A DNA stretch of 64,000 nt from positions 434,001 through 498,000 of the forward strand of contig NZ_JACXBU010000002.1 of NCBI RefSeq assembly GCF_014700075.1, in the 5' to 3' direction. Position numbers and translations under genes: made by a program. Below the pieces are notes generated by a model. That model saw only the letters and a list, made by a program, of their open reading frames with translations. It made no database searches and was not told where the DNA came from. This document shows, in pieces, positions 17,923 to 26,730 of the stretch. Positions within the stretch are counted from its first letter, which is position 1; every line of letters begins with the position of its first letter. The DNA is from Pseudomonas sp. JM0905a (GTDB lineage Bacteria; Pseudomonadota; Gammaproteobacteria; Pseudomonadales; Pseudomonadaceae).

Positions 17923-19640
17923 TGGAGCTCTGGCCCCACTGGCTGCGCCCTGTCTGGCTGCTTCTACTGCCCCTGCTGGGCTGGCTGCTCTGGCAACTCT
18001 GGCACCGTGAACGCCGCAGCGGACGCTGGGAGCAACTGCTGCCCCGGGCCTTCCAGCCCTGGCTGCTCAGCGGCGGCCGCCTGGGCAACAACCGCTTGCC
18101 CTGGCTGGCCCTCGGCCTGGCCTGGATGCTGTGTCTGGTGGCGCTGCTGGGGCCCAGCTGGCAACTGATGGAACAAAGCACGCAGAAACGTGCCGACCCG
18201 CTGGTGGTGATGCTGGAGCTGACGCCATCGATGCTTGCCACCGATATCGCACCGAGCCGCCTGGAGCAGGCCAAGCGCAAGCTGCGCGACCTGCTGGACG
18301 CCCGTCGCGACGCGCAGACAGCCATCATCGTCTACGCCGGCAGCGCCCACAGTCTGGTGCCGCTGTCCGACGACCTGATGACCAGCCTCAACCTGATCGA
18401 CGCCCTTAAGCCCTCGATCATGCCGGAGAAGGGGCACCGCGCCGACCTGGCCGTCGCCAGGGCCCTCAAGTTGCTGGAACAGGGTGCCCAGGGTCAGGGC
18501 CGCCTGCTGCTGGTCACCAGCGGCCTCGACGAACAGGAACAGACCGGCATCCGCAAGGCCCTCGGGTCCCGCTCGGAGCGTCTGGCCATCCTCGGCATTG
18601 GCACGGCGGCGGGCGCGCCCATCGCCCAGGAGGACGGCGGCTTCCTCAAGGACGACCAAGGCGCCATCCTCCTGCCCAAGCTCGATAGCGGCCAATTGCG
18701 GCGTTTCGCCGCCGAACTGGGTGGCCGCTACAGCAGCGTCCAGCTGGATGAAGACGACCTGCGCAACCTGGGCCTGCTCGATGGCCCCGGAAGCCTGCGC
18801 GACACCGGCGAAATTGCCCGCCTGGCGGCCTGGGCCGACCAGGGCCACTGGCTGCTGCTCCCCCTGCTGCTGATCGCGGCATGCGCCGGACGTCGTGGCT
18901 GGCTGTTCTGCCTGCCGCTGTTGCTGCTACTGCCACGCCCGAGCCTGGCCATGGATTTCGAGGACCTCTGGCTACGCCCGGACCAGCGAGGCCAGCGCCT
19001 ATTGCAGGCCCAGCAGCCTGCCGAGGCGGCGCTGCACTTCAACGATCCCCGCTGGCAAGGCATGGCGCTCTACCAGGCCGGCGATTACGCCGAGGCCGCC
19101 GCTCGCTTCGCCCAGGGCGACAACGCGGCGGACCACTACAACCGCGGCAATGCCCTGGCCCAGGCAGGAGAGCTGGAAGCGGCCATCGACGCCTACGATT
19201 CCGCACTGCAACGCCAGCCCGATCTGGCGGCGGCACAGAAGAACAAGGCACTGGTGGAGGAACTGTTGCGACAGCGCGCGGCCGAAGCCAGTAGCGATGA
19301 CCCGGACCAGCAAGGCAGCGAGCAGCAACAGGCCGGGCAGACCGGCGAGCAGAAAGCTACCCAGGCACAGGCCGGCGAGCAGGACGCGGACAACAAGGCG
19401 CCGCAGCAAGGCAGCGGCGAAGCGCGGCCGGAAGACCAGACTCGCACAGCTGCCGGCGGCACCGCCGAAGAAGCCACGCCGACGGATGCCGCCCAGACCC
19501 AGACCGCCAGCACCGAGCCCCTGGGCGAGGAGCGTCGGCAAGCCCTCGAACAATGGCTCCGGCAGATTCCGGACGACCCCGCCGAACTGCTGCGCCGCAA
19601 GTTCTGGTATGAACAGCAACAGCGCCAGGAAGAACAGTGA
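17919..19640 (+). CDS. von Willebrand A / TPR membrane protein, BatB-BatC-like
   Basis: A 573-aa protein equivalent to a BatB-BatC fusion. It has N-terminal TM helices (about 10-25 and 55-75), a vWA domain (about 85-290), two TM helices near 310-350, then TPR repeats (about 375-450; NRGNALAQAGELEAAIDAYDSAL) and a Gln/Glu/Ala-rich disordered tail (about 460-540). The vWA metal site is degenerate: ELTPS in place of DxSxS and VTSGLDE in place of TDG, so metal binding is doubtful. Two ATGs overlap the previous stop (17919 and 17922); both are possible starts. It overlaps the BatD-like gene by 4 nt. Confidence 0.88.
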   Translation: MMELWPHWLRPVWLLLLPLLGWLLWQLWHRERRSGRWEQLLPRAFQPWLLSGGRLGNNRLPWLALGLAWMLCLVALLGPSWQLMEQSTQKRADPLVVMLELTPSMLATDIAPSRLEQAKRKLRDLLDARRDAQTAIIVYAGSAHSLVPLSDDLMTSLNLIDALKPSIMPEKGHRADLAVARALKLLEQGAQGQGRLLLVTSGLDEQEQTGIRKALGSRSERLAILGIGTAAGAPIAQEDGGFLKDDQGAILLPKLDSGQLRRFAAELGGRYSSVQLDEDDLRNLGLLDGPGSLRDTGEIARLAAWADQGHWLLLPLLLIAACAGRRGWLFCLPLLLLLPRPSLAMDFEDLWLRPDQRGQRLLQAQQPAEAALHFNDPRWQGMALYQAGDYAEAAARFAQGDNAADHYNRGNALAQAGELEAAIDAYDSALQRQPDLAAAQKNKALVEELLRQRAAEASSDDPDQQGSEQQQAGQTGEQKATQAQAGEQDADNKAPQQGSGEARPEDQTRTAAGGTAEEATPTDAAQTQTASTEPLGEERRQALEQWLRQIPDDPAELLRRKFWYEQQQRQEEQ

Positions 19641-21289
19641 TGACGCGCCTGCTATGCACCCTCCTCCTCAGCCTGCTGACGTTGGCAGCCCAGGCCGCCG
19701 GCTTCTCCGCCAACGTCGACCGCACACGACTGAGCGAGGGCGAGACCGTCGAGCTGACCCTCGAATCCTCCGACCCGACCCTGTTCGGCAAGCCCGACCT
19801 GACGCCGCTGGACGCCGCCTTCGAGGTGCTCGGCACCCGCCAGATCAACCAGCTCAGTACCCTCAACGGCAAGAACGACCGCGCCACCCGCTGGATCATC
19901 ACCCTGCAGCCGAAACAGAGCGGCTTCGTCACCATTCCGGCGCTGAAACTAGGGGACGTCCACAGCGCGCCCATCACCCTGCAGGTGGCGAAGGCCGAGA
20001 AGTCCGAGAAATCCGGCAGCAGCAACCTCGCCCCGGTGTTCATCGACGCCAGCCTGGACCAGGAAAGCGTCTACGTGCAGGCCCAGGCCATCCTCACACT
20101 GCGCATCTACCACTCGGTTTCCCTCTACGACGACAGCAGCCTGAGCCCGCTGCAGATGGACGACGCCCGTGTTGAACAACTGGGCGATCCGCGCACCTAC
20201 GAGAAGGAAATCAATGGCGTGCGCCACGGCGTGATCGAGGTGCGCTATGCCGTCTTCCCGCAGAAGAGCGGTGTGCTGAACATCCCCCCGCAGGTGTTCA
20301 GCGCCACCCTGGTCGACCCGGCCAGCGAGACCGGCTACCAGCCCTTCGGCCCCCGTCCCGGCAAGCTGAGCCGGGTGAACTCGCCGCGCATCCCGCTCAC
20401 CGTGCTGCCCAAGCCCGCCGACTACCCGACCGACGTGCCGTGGCTGCCAGCACGCAACCTGGTCCTGACCGAGTCCTGGAGCCCGGACCCCGGCAGCGTG
20501 CAGACCGGCGACTCGCTGACCCGCAGCCTGATGCTGAACGTCGAAGGCCTTTCCAGCGCGCAGATCCCTCCCCTTCCAGCCACCCAGGCCCAGGGCCTGC
20601 GGCGGTATCCCGACCAGCCCCAACTGGGCAACAAGATCGACGAGCGCGGGCTCATTGGCAGCCGCGAAGAACGCGAAGCCCTGGTGCCCACCACCAGCGG
20701 TCGCCTCGAGTTGCCGGCGGTCAGCATCACCTGGTGGAACACCCGCGATAACCGCCTGGAGCGCAGCGAGATCGCCGCGCGAACGCTGGAGGTCGCCATT
20801 AACCCCGAACTGGAAGCCAACCCGGCACAGAGTGCGGGAACAGCGGTCGGCAATGCGGTTGTCCTGGCGCGAATCTGGCCCTGGCAACTCGCCTGCGCCC
20901 TGCTCGCCTGCACCACCCTGCTGGGCTTCGGCCTGTGGTGGCGCGCACGTCGCCAACCGGCGATCCTCCCCACAGTCCAGACCGGCCCGAGCCCGCGCAC
21001 CCTGCTGGACGAATTGCGCCGCGCCTGCCAGTCCAACGACCCCCACGCCACTCGCCAGGCTCTCGACAACTGGGCTCGCCAGCAGCCGGAAACCCTCGCC
21101 GACATGGCCGCCCGCTTCGTCCCGCTGTCCGATGCCATGGACGGGCTCAACGGTGCCCTCTACAGCGAAGCCGGCCAGCATTGGCAGGGTGAAGACCTAT
21201 GGAAAGCCATCCGCGCCCTCCCCGCTCCCCAGGTAGAACAGCAAGCCACGGGCGAACCGAGCCAGTTGCCGCCGCTTTATCCGCGCTGA
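19637..21289 (+). CDS. BatD-like protein
   Basis: A 550-aa last gene of the operon. Signal peptide MMTRLLCTLLLSLLTLAAQAAG with likely cleavage after AQA; Ig-like periplasmic domains open with FSANVDRTRLSEGETVELTL, the typical BatD pattern. A TM helix (about 410-432, VVLARIWPWQLACALLACTTLLGFGLWW) is followed by a cytoplasmic tail with RTLLDELRRACQSNDPHATRQALDNWARQ. It probably forms the periplasmic arm of the MoxR/vWA membrane complex. Start codons at 19637 and 19640 are equivalent choices, both overlapping the upstream gene's stop. Confidence 0.88.
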   Translation: MMTRLLCTLLLSLLTLAAQAAGFSANVDRTRLSEGETVELTLESSDPTLFGKPDLTPLDAAFEVLGTRQINQLSTLNGKNDRATRWIITLQPKQSGFVTIPALKLGDVHSAPITLQVAKAEKSEKSGSSNLAPVFIDASLDQESVYVQAQAILTLRIYHSVSLYDDSSLSPLQMDDARVEQLGDPRTYEKEINGVRHGVIEVRYAVFPQKSGVLNIPPQVFSATLVDPASETGYQPFGPRPGKLSRVNSPRIPLTVLPKPADYPTDVPWLPARNLVLTESWSPDPGSVQTGDSLTRSLMLNVEGLSSAQIPPLPATQAQGLRRYPDQPQLGNKIDERGLIGSREEREALVPTTSGRLELPAVSITWWNTRDNRLERSEIAARTLEVAINPELEANPAQSAGTAVGNAVVLARIWPWQLACALLACTTLLGFGLWWRARRQPAILPTVQTGPSPRTLLDELRRACQSNDPHATRQALDNWARQQPETLADMAARFVPLSDAMDGLNGALYSEAGQHWQGEDLWKAIRALPAPQVEQQATGEPSQLPPLYPR

Positions 21290-21319
21290 CCCTCTCCCCC
21301 CCGCCTGCGCTTTGCACGT

Positions 21320-21343
21320 CCCTGTGGGGGCGAATTCATTCGC
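21320..21343. repeat. Short repeat CCCTGTGGGGGCGAATTCATTCGC, copy 2
   Basis: Identical over 24 bases to the copy at 21460-21483 and close to 9070-9092. The core GCGAATTCATTCGC is self-complementary except at its centre. Confidence 0.8.
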
Positions 21344-21459
21344 GAAGGAGGCCGCCGGCCTCCCCTCCGAAGTTCCAGCCAGACTAGGTCTCCCTCACCC
21401 CCGCCCTCTCCCAGAGGAAGAGGGCGTTAGTCCGTACAAGAGGTCGGTATTCTCGCTTT

Positions 21460-21483
21460 CCCTGTGGGGGCGAATTCATTCGC
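21460..21483. repeat. Short repeat CCCTGTGGGGGCGAATTCATTCGC, copy 3
   Basis: Same 24-base sequence and orientation as 21320-21343, 140 bp further on. It directly precedes the REP-like element at 21502. Confidence 0.8.
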
Positions 21484-21501
21484 CAAGCGGGCAGGCCTGC
21501 C

Positions 21502-21584
21502 GTAGGGCGGTCCGAGCAGCGCGAGGCCCAACGTGGGCGTTCGATTACGATCGTTGGGCTTCGCTGCGCTCTGCCACAACCTAC
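21502..21584. repeat. REP-like palindromic element, copy 2
   Basis: An 83-bp element with ends GTAGGGCG and ACAACCTAC and an inner inverted pair GGCCCAACG / CGTTGGGC. It is the second copy of the element at 8970-9051, in the same orientation. It lies between the BatD-like gene and the convergent RND gene. Confidence 0.8.
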
Positions 21585-21605
21585 GAACAGCAATAAATCG
21601 CCCAT

Positions 21606-21632
21606 AAAAAAACCGCGGCCAAGGCCGCGGTT
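21606..21632. terminator. Bidirectional intrinsic terminator (BatD-like / RND)
   Basis: Perfect 10-bp stem AACCGCGGCC / GGCCGCGGTT (21611-21620 and 21623-21632) with a 2-base loop. An A-run on the left (21606-21612) gives a U-tract for the minus-strand RND gene, and the pyrimidine-rich right side (TTCTCTTT) partly serves the plus strand. Confidence 0.88.
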
Positions 21633-21651
21633 CTCTTTCAAGCGATCAGGC

Positions 21652-24027
21652 TCAGTGGGCCAGCAGCGAACCGCCGACCTTGCCCGCGAGTTTCTCGGGC
21701 TTGATCAGGAAGCGCGCCAGGGCCGGCAGCAGCCACAGGGCACCGAACATGTTCCAGAGGAGCATGAAGGTCAGCATCAGGCCCATGTCGGCCTGGAACT
21801 TGATGGCCGAGAAGATCCAGGTGGCGACGCCGATGGCCAGGCAGAGGCCGGTGAAGAGCACGGCCTTGCCGGTGGACTTCAGGGTCTCGTAATAGGCCTC
21901 CTGCAGCGGCAGGCCGGCACGCAGGAAGCTTTCCAGGCGGCTGTAGATGTAGATGCCGTAGTCGACACCGATACCCACGCCCAGCGCGATCACCGGCAGG
22001 GTCGCCACCTTCACGCCGATACCCAGCCAGGCCATCAGCGCGTTGCCCAGCACCGAGGTGAGGATCAGCGGCAGCACGATGCACAGGGTCGCGGCAATGG
22101 AACGGAAGGTGATCAGGCACATCACGGCAACGCAGATGTACACCAGGATCAGGATGGTCAGTTCAGCCTGGGCGATCACCTCGTTGGTGGCCGCTTCGAT
22201 GCCGGCGTTACCGGCAGCCAGGAGGAACTGCAGACCGTCCTTGTCGTGCTCCTTGGCAAACTCCTCCACGGTCTTCACGGCGCGGGACAGGGTCTCGGCC
22301 TTGTGGTCGTTGAGGAACACCAGCACCGGTGCCAGCGAGCAGTCGGAGTTGTACAGACCTTCGGCACGGCTGATGGAGTTGTTCAGCACGTCCTGGTTGC
22401 GAGACAGGGTTTCCCACTTAAGGTTGCCTTCGTTCATCCCTTTGATCACCTGCTTGGAGACGGTGACCATGGAGATGGCGGACTGCACGCCCGGCGTGTT
22501 CTCCATCTTCCACATCAGTTCATCCACCGGCGCCAGGGCCTCATGGGTGGAGCAGCCCTCGGGGCCGGTCTTGACCATGACTACCAGTACGTCGGAGCTG
22601 GTGGAGTAGTTGTTGATGATGAAGTTGTTGTCCTGGTTGTAGCGCGAGTCCGGACGCAGTTCCGGAGCGCCCTGGTCGAGGTCGCCGATCTTCAGGTTCT
22701 GGCCGTACCACAGGCCGCCACCGAAGGCGATCAGGGCGATGACCACGGAGATCGGGGCTACGACCGGGTGGGCGAAGTTGGACAGCAGGCGCCAGAACGG
22801 ATGGTCGCGCTTGGCGTCCTTCTTGCTGCGCTCGATGGCCTTTTTGCTGATGCCCACGTAGGAGATGGCAACCGGCAGCAGGATCAGGTTGGTGAAGACG
22901 ATCACCGCCACACCGATGGAGGCGCCGATGGCCAGCTCGCGGATCACGCCGATGTCGATGATCAGCAGGGTGATGAAGCCCACGGCGTCCGCCAGGATCG
23001 CGATCATGCCCGGCAGGAACAGCTGGCGGAAAGTGCGTCGGGCGGCCGTCAGGGCGTTGTCGGCATCACTGGATTGCAGAGCGATACCGTTGATCTTCTG
23101 CACGCCGTGGGAAATACCGATGGCGAAGATCAAGAACGGCACCAGCATCGAGTACGGGTCGAGACCGAAGCCGACGGTGTGCATCAGGCCCAACTGCCAG
23201 ACCACTGCCACCAATGTGGTGATGAGCACGGCGATGGTGCTGCGGATACACCAGGTGAACCAGTAGAGCAGCACCAGAGTGATAAGGAAGGCGATGCCGA
23301 AGAACATCACCACCATGATCAGGCCATCGATCAGGTCGCCCACTTTCTTGGCGAAGCCCACCACGTGGACTTTCACGTTGGGGTTCTGGGCCTGGTACTT
23401 GTCACGGATCTTCTCTTCCAGCTCGTGGGAGAACTGGCGGTAGTCGAGCTTCATCAGCTTGCCCTGGTCGTTCGGGTCCGGATAGGACTCGAGCAGGGGC
23501 ACGTCGACGATGCTGGACTTGAAGTTGTTGGCCACCAGGCGGCCGATCTGGCCGGACTTGAGCACGTTGTTGCGCAGCTCTTCCAGGCTGGCCGCGGAGC
23601 CGTCGTAGGTCTGCGGGATGACCTCGCCGCCGGCGAAGCCTTCCTCGGTCACTTCAGTCCAGCGAACGCTCGGGCTCCACAGGGACTTCAGGCCGGAGCG
23701 GTCGACGCCGGGAATATAGAAGACCTCGTCGTGGATCTGACGCAGGGTCTCCATGTACTCCTTGGTGAAGATGTCGCCGTTGACCGCTTCCACCGAGATA
23801 CGCACGGTGTTGCCCAGGTTGGCCAGGTCATTGCGGTGTTCGAGCATCTTCTGGATGTACGGATGATGCAGCGGAATCATCTTCTCGAAACTGGTGGACG
23901 GCCGTACGTGCATGGCCTGCCAGAAGAGGAAGACGCTGACCAGCAGGCAGATGGCAATCACCGCCGGCCGGTTGTTGAAGATCAGGCGCTCCAGGAAGGT
24001 CGCCTTGTCCTGGTGATGGGTACTCAT
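21652..24027 (-). CDS. RND superfamily (MMPL-type) transporter
   Basis: Inner-membrane proton-driven transporter of 791 aa, the size of hydrophobe/lipid exporters of the MMPL/HpnN type rather than 1040-aa drug pumps. It has TM1 (about 20-40), a periplasmic loop, a first helix bundle (about 235-420), a second large periplasmic loop (about 450-620) and a second bundle (about 625-780). The second-half TM10 shows the proton-relay motif GVGIGVDYGIYIYSR. The matching place in TM4 reads IFAIGISHGVQK and lacks the Asp-Tyr pair. ATG at 24027 follows GGAG 9 nt upstream. It lies 19 bp after the YCF48-type gene and is co-transcribed with it. Substrate unknown; hydrophobic or lipid-like by family. Confidence 0.9.
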   Translation of the reverse strand: MSTHHQDKATFLERLIFNNRPAVIAICLLVSVFLFWQAMHVRPSTSFEKMIPLHHPYIQKMLEHRNDLANLGNTVRISVEAVNGDIFTKEYMETLRQIHDEVFYIPGVDRSGLKSLWSPSVRWTEVTEEGFAGGEVIPQTYDGSAASLEELRNNVLKSGQIGRLVANNFKSSIVDVPLLESYPDPNDQGKLMKLDYRQFSHELEEKIRDKYQAQNPNVKVHVVGFAKKVGDLIDGLIMVVMFFGIAFLITLVLLYWFTWCIRSTIAVLITTLVAVVWQLGLMHTVGFGLDPYSMLVPFLIFAIGISHGVQKINGIALQSSDADNALTAARRTFRQLFLPGMIAILADAVGFITLLIIDIGVIRELAIGASIGVAVIVFTNLILLPVAISYVGISKKAIERSKKDAKRDHPFWRLLSNFAHPVVAPISVVIALIAFGGGLWYGQNLKIGDLDQGAPELRPDSRYNQDNNFIINNYSTSSDVLVVMVKTGPEGCSTHEALAPVDELMWKMENTPGVQSAISMVTVSKQVIKGMNEGNLKWETLSRNQDVLNNSISRAEGLYNSDCSLAPVLVFLNDHKAETLSRAVKTVEEFAKEHDKDGLQFLLAAGNAGIEAATNEVIAQAELTILILVYICVAVMCLITFRSIAATLCIVLPLILTSVLGNALMAWLGIGVKVATLPVIALGVGIGVDYGIYIYSRLESFLRAGLPLQEAYYETLKSTGKAVLFTGLCLAIGVATWIFSAIKFQADMGLMLTFMLLWNMFGALWLLPALARFLIKPEKLAGKVGGSLLAH

Positions 24028-24046
24028 CGAAACTCTCCGCCTTTTC

Positions 24047-25135
24047 TTATAGTTGGCCCAGCTCGGCGCCGGTCGGGGACGCTACGCGTACACCGCCCTG
24101 TCCCACCAGGATCAGGTTGCCTTTCTCGTCGGCGATGACACTGGCCAGCGACAGTCGATCGCTGCGATTCACCACGGTGAAGCTGCGGCCACTGTCGGTG
24201 CTCTTCAGCACACTGCCGCCGTGGCCGACGACCACCAGGCTGCCATCGGGCAGCAAGGCGCCGCCGGACAGGCCGAACTCCAGTTCACCATTGCCGGCTT
24301 TCAGCGGCACGGTTTCCCAGGTGTTGCCGAAGTCCGCAGAGCGGAACAGGTGGCCACGCAGACCGTAGGCGATCACGACGCCCGGCTCGGCGGTCCCGAG
24401 GGCACCGAACAGCGAGCCCTCGTAGGGGCCTTCGAGGCGCTCCCAGGTCTCGCCCCAGTCGGCGGAGCGGAACATGCTGCCGGCCTCGCCTACCACGAAC
24501 AGACCGGAGTCCTTCACGGCGGCGATGGCATTGAGGTGATACTGGTCTTCGTTGTCGAGACGATCACTGACGTCTTCCCAGTTCTTGCCACCGTCGCGGG
24601 TGGTCAGCAGAGCGCCATAGGCGCCCACGGCGAAGCCGGTGCTGGCGTCCTTGAACCAGACGTCCAGCAGCGGGGCTTCCCGCTGCAGGTCTTCGAACTG
24701 CTGGGTCCAGGTCGCGCCGCCGTCCTCGCTGGCGAGGATCTGCGCGTCGTGGCCGACAGCCCAGCCTTTCTTGTCGTCAACGAAATAGACAGCGGTGAGC
24801 ATCTGGCGGGTAGGCACCTTGGCCTGGGTCCAGGACTTGCCGTTGTCATCGGAATAAAGAATGTGGCCTCGGTCGCCAACGGCCACCAGGCGCTTGCCGG
24901 CGTGGGCGACATCGAGCAGCAGGCTGCTCACAGCCTTGGGCGATTCGATGGAGAGGACGGGCGCATCAGCGGCCAGTGCGGACGCGGTAATAGGCGCAGC
25001 GGCTACAGCAAGGACGGATAGCACACTGAACAGCGAGAGCGCTTTGGCCAGCGGCGAGTGGTAGCGGAACGTCGGCTTGTGGAGGCTATCCACACAAAGG
25101 CCGGACGGGGTGCGCCGCATGACGGGCTCACTCAT
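24047..25135 (-). CDS. Exported YCF48-like beta-propeller protein
   Basis: A 362-aa protein with an N-terminal membrane/signal segment (about 28-55, ending ITASALA) and a propeller built from six Asp-box-like repeats: SDDNGKSW, SEDGGATW, TRDGGKNW, SADWGETW, SADFGNTW and STDSGRSF. The family name comes from the photosystem II assembly factor YCF48, but in non-photosynthetic bacteria it is a periplasmic scaffold of unknown role. ATG at 25135 follows a GGGGAAAGG tract. Immediately upstream of the RND pump gene, so a periplasmic adaptor role is plausible (inference). Confidence 0.88.
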   Translation of the reverse strand: MSEPVMRRTPSGLCVDSLHKPTFRYHSPLAKALSLFSVLSVLAVAAAPITASALAADAPVLSIESPKAVSSLLLDVAHAGKRLVAVGDRGHILYSDDNGKSWTQAKVPTRQMLTAVYFVDDKKGWAVGHDAQILASEDGGATWTQQFEDLQREAPLLDVWFKDASTGFAVGAYGALLTTRDGGKNWEDVSDRLDNEDQYHLNAIAAVKDSGLFVVGEAGSMFRSADWGETWERLEGPYEGSLFGALGTAEPGVVIAYGLRGHLFRSADFGNTWETVPLKAGNGELEFGLSGGALLPDGSLVVVGHGGSVLKSTDSGRSFTVVNRSDRLSLASVIADEKGNLILVGQGGVRVASPTGAELGQL

Positions 25136-25190
25136 ACACCTTTCCCCTTTTTGTTATAGGTGGACGCTGCCCAGGGCAGGCAGCGCCCTA

Positions 25191-25220
25191 ATCCTAGCCA
25201 GCTTTGGAAAGCCTGCACAA
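25191..25220 (-). promoter_or_regulatory. Possible promoter of the YCF48-RND pair
   Basis: On the minus strand TTGTGC (25220-25215), 18-bp spacer, TAGGAT (25196-25191). The match is modest (3/6 and 4/6), but it lies between the DUF1329 terminator and the YCF48-type start, where a promoter is required if the terminator works. Confidence 0.3.
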
Positions 25221-25283
25221 TCAGCGGGACGTTATGTTTTGTTAAGCGCTGGTGGCGCTCTGTAACACGGGTTTCCCGTCCCC

Positions 25284-25319
25284 TAAAAGAAGAAGGCCGC
25301 TACGAATAGCGGCCTTCTT
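25284..25319 (-). terminator. Intrinsic terminator after the DUF1329 gene
   Basis: Perfect 14-bp stem GAAGAAGGCCGCTA / TAGCGGCCTTCTTC (25288-25301 and 25306-25319) with loop CGAA; AAAA at 25284-25287 supplies a short U-tract on the minus strand. It lies 18 bp after the DUF1329 stop and separates this gene from the downstream YCF48-RND pair. Confidence 0.85.
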
Positions 25320-25336
25320 CATGGAGCACTGCGGGA

Positions 25337-26704
25337 TCAGCGAGTACCGCGACGACGCAGGGCGGACGGCTTGAAGTAGCCATCGTCCGGAGTGGCCTGG
25401 GTGAAGTCGATGGTGGTCGGCTCTTCGTTGTCCAGGTTCTGCACGTGGTAGCGGCGAGCCTGCAGGTCGTGGAACACATCGAGTGCGGACCAGGTGGTCG
25501 GCAGGTCGTAGTAGTTCTTCAGGTAGGCCACCGATACACGCCACAGTTCGCCACGGCCGTCGTACTGGTCGACAACAGCGGCTTGCCAGCTGTCCTCGTC
25601 GAGGAACAGGGTGCGCTTGGAGTAGATGTGACGGGCGCCCGACTTCAGGGTGCCTTCCACGACCCACACGCGGTGCAGTTCGTTGCGGGTAAAGGCCGGA
25701 TTCAGGTGGCCGGGCTGCAGCAGGTCCTTGTACTTAACCTCAGGGCTGGAAACCTTGTAGTTGTTGTACGGGATGTAGATTTCCTTCTTGCCCACCAGCT
25801 TCCAGTCGTAGCGGTCCGGAGCGCCGTTGAACATGTCGGTGTCGTCGGCGGTGCGCAGGCCGTCGGCAGCAGCGATCGGGGTGTCGTAGGCAAGGTTCGG
25901 TGCACGGCGCACGCGACGCTGACCGGCGTTGTAGCCCCAGGCCTGGCGCGGTTCCTTCACCTGGTCGAGGGTTTCATGAACCAGGGTGGCACCGCCAGCC
26001 AGGCGAGCCGGGCTCTTGGTGAAGGACAGGTAGTAGAACAGGATGTTGTTCAGGTCGGCGTAAGTACCTTGCGGGTTGTAGTACTTGAACCGGGCTTCCT
26101 GCTGCGACGTCACCAGCGAGTAGTCGCCGTTGCGCTGCACGGCCACTTCCGAAGCGCGACGCACGATGTAGCTGCCACGGTAACGGGTGATGTGGTTCCA
26201 CAGGGCTTCAACGCCGTTCTGCGGGATCGGGAACGGGATGCCGCCGTAGGCATCGGAGAAGCCGTTGCCGCCGTCCAGCAGCTTGGCGGTGGTGGCGTTC
26301 TTGACGGTGTTGTCATACACCCACTGCGGCGCCGAGCCGGAGCGGCGGGTCTGGTACACCGGCATCTGGAAGCTGTTCGGGTAGGCGTTGAACAGGGCGA
26401 TCTGACCCGGGGTCAGGTTGGCCTTGTACTGGTCCAGATTCGCCTTGGTGATGGTGAACAGCGGCTTGTCTTCCGGGAACGGGTCCGGGTGGTGCTGGCC
26501 GGACTTGTAGCCCGCCGGGGCCTGGGTGATGCCACCGGTCCAGGCCGGGATGGTACCGGCTGCGTTGCCGGCCTTCTCGGCACCGAAGGGGGTCAGGCTG
26601 GTGCCGAGTTTGGCGGCGTCCTGGGCCGAAACGGACGCCAGGGCGCTGCTGGCGGAGAGCGCCAGGGCGACCGCGGCGCTAATCAGCGAAAGCTTCTTCA
26701 GCAT
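25337..26704 (-). CDS. DUF1329 family exported protein
   Basis: A 455-aa periplasmic or outer-membrane-associated protein. The signal peptide MLKKLSLISAAVALALSASSALA cleaves after ALA. The mature part starts VSAQDAAKLGTSLTPFGAEKAGN and has the DUF1329 hallmark GTIPAWTGGI. The family is often annotated as outer-membrane lipoprotein-sorting-like because of a LolA/LolB-type fold, so it could carry a hydrophobic ligand across the periplasm (inference). ATG at 26704 follows GGAG with 8-nt spacing. It lies 63 bp after the DUF1302 gene; the gap contains a 20-bp perfect palindrome. Confidence 0.9.
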   Translation of the reverse strand: MLKKLSLISAAVALALSASSALASVSAQDAAKLGTSLTPFGAEKAGNAAGTIPAWTGGITQAPAGYKSGQHHPDPFPEDKPLFTITKANLDQYKANLTPGQIALFNAYPNSFQMPVYQTRRSGSAPQWVYDNTVKNATTAKLLDGGNGFSDAYGGIPFPIPQNGVEALWNHITRYRGSYIVRRASEVAVQRNGDYSLVTSQQEARFKYYNPQGTYADLNNILFYYLSFTKSPARLAGGATLVHETLDQVKEPRQAWGYNAGQRRVRRAPNLAYDTPIAAADGLRTADDTDMFNGAPDRYDWKLVGKKEIYIPYNNYKVSSPEVKYKDLLQPGHLNPAFTRNELHRVWVVEGTLKSGARHIYSKRTLFLDEDSWQAAVVDQYDGRGELWRVSVAYLKNYYDLPTTWSALDVFHDLQARRYHVQNLDNEEPTTIDFTQATPDDGYFKPSALRRRGTR

Positions 26705-26730
26705 GTGGGTTCTCCGTGATGAGTCTGTAT

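Noticed and set aside
21320-21483. Two identical 24-bp repeats considered as a CRISPR fragment
   Set aside because: Only two copies, 140 bp apart, with no regular spacers and no cas genes; a further diverged copy at 9070 shows a dispersed REP-type repeat.
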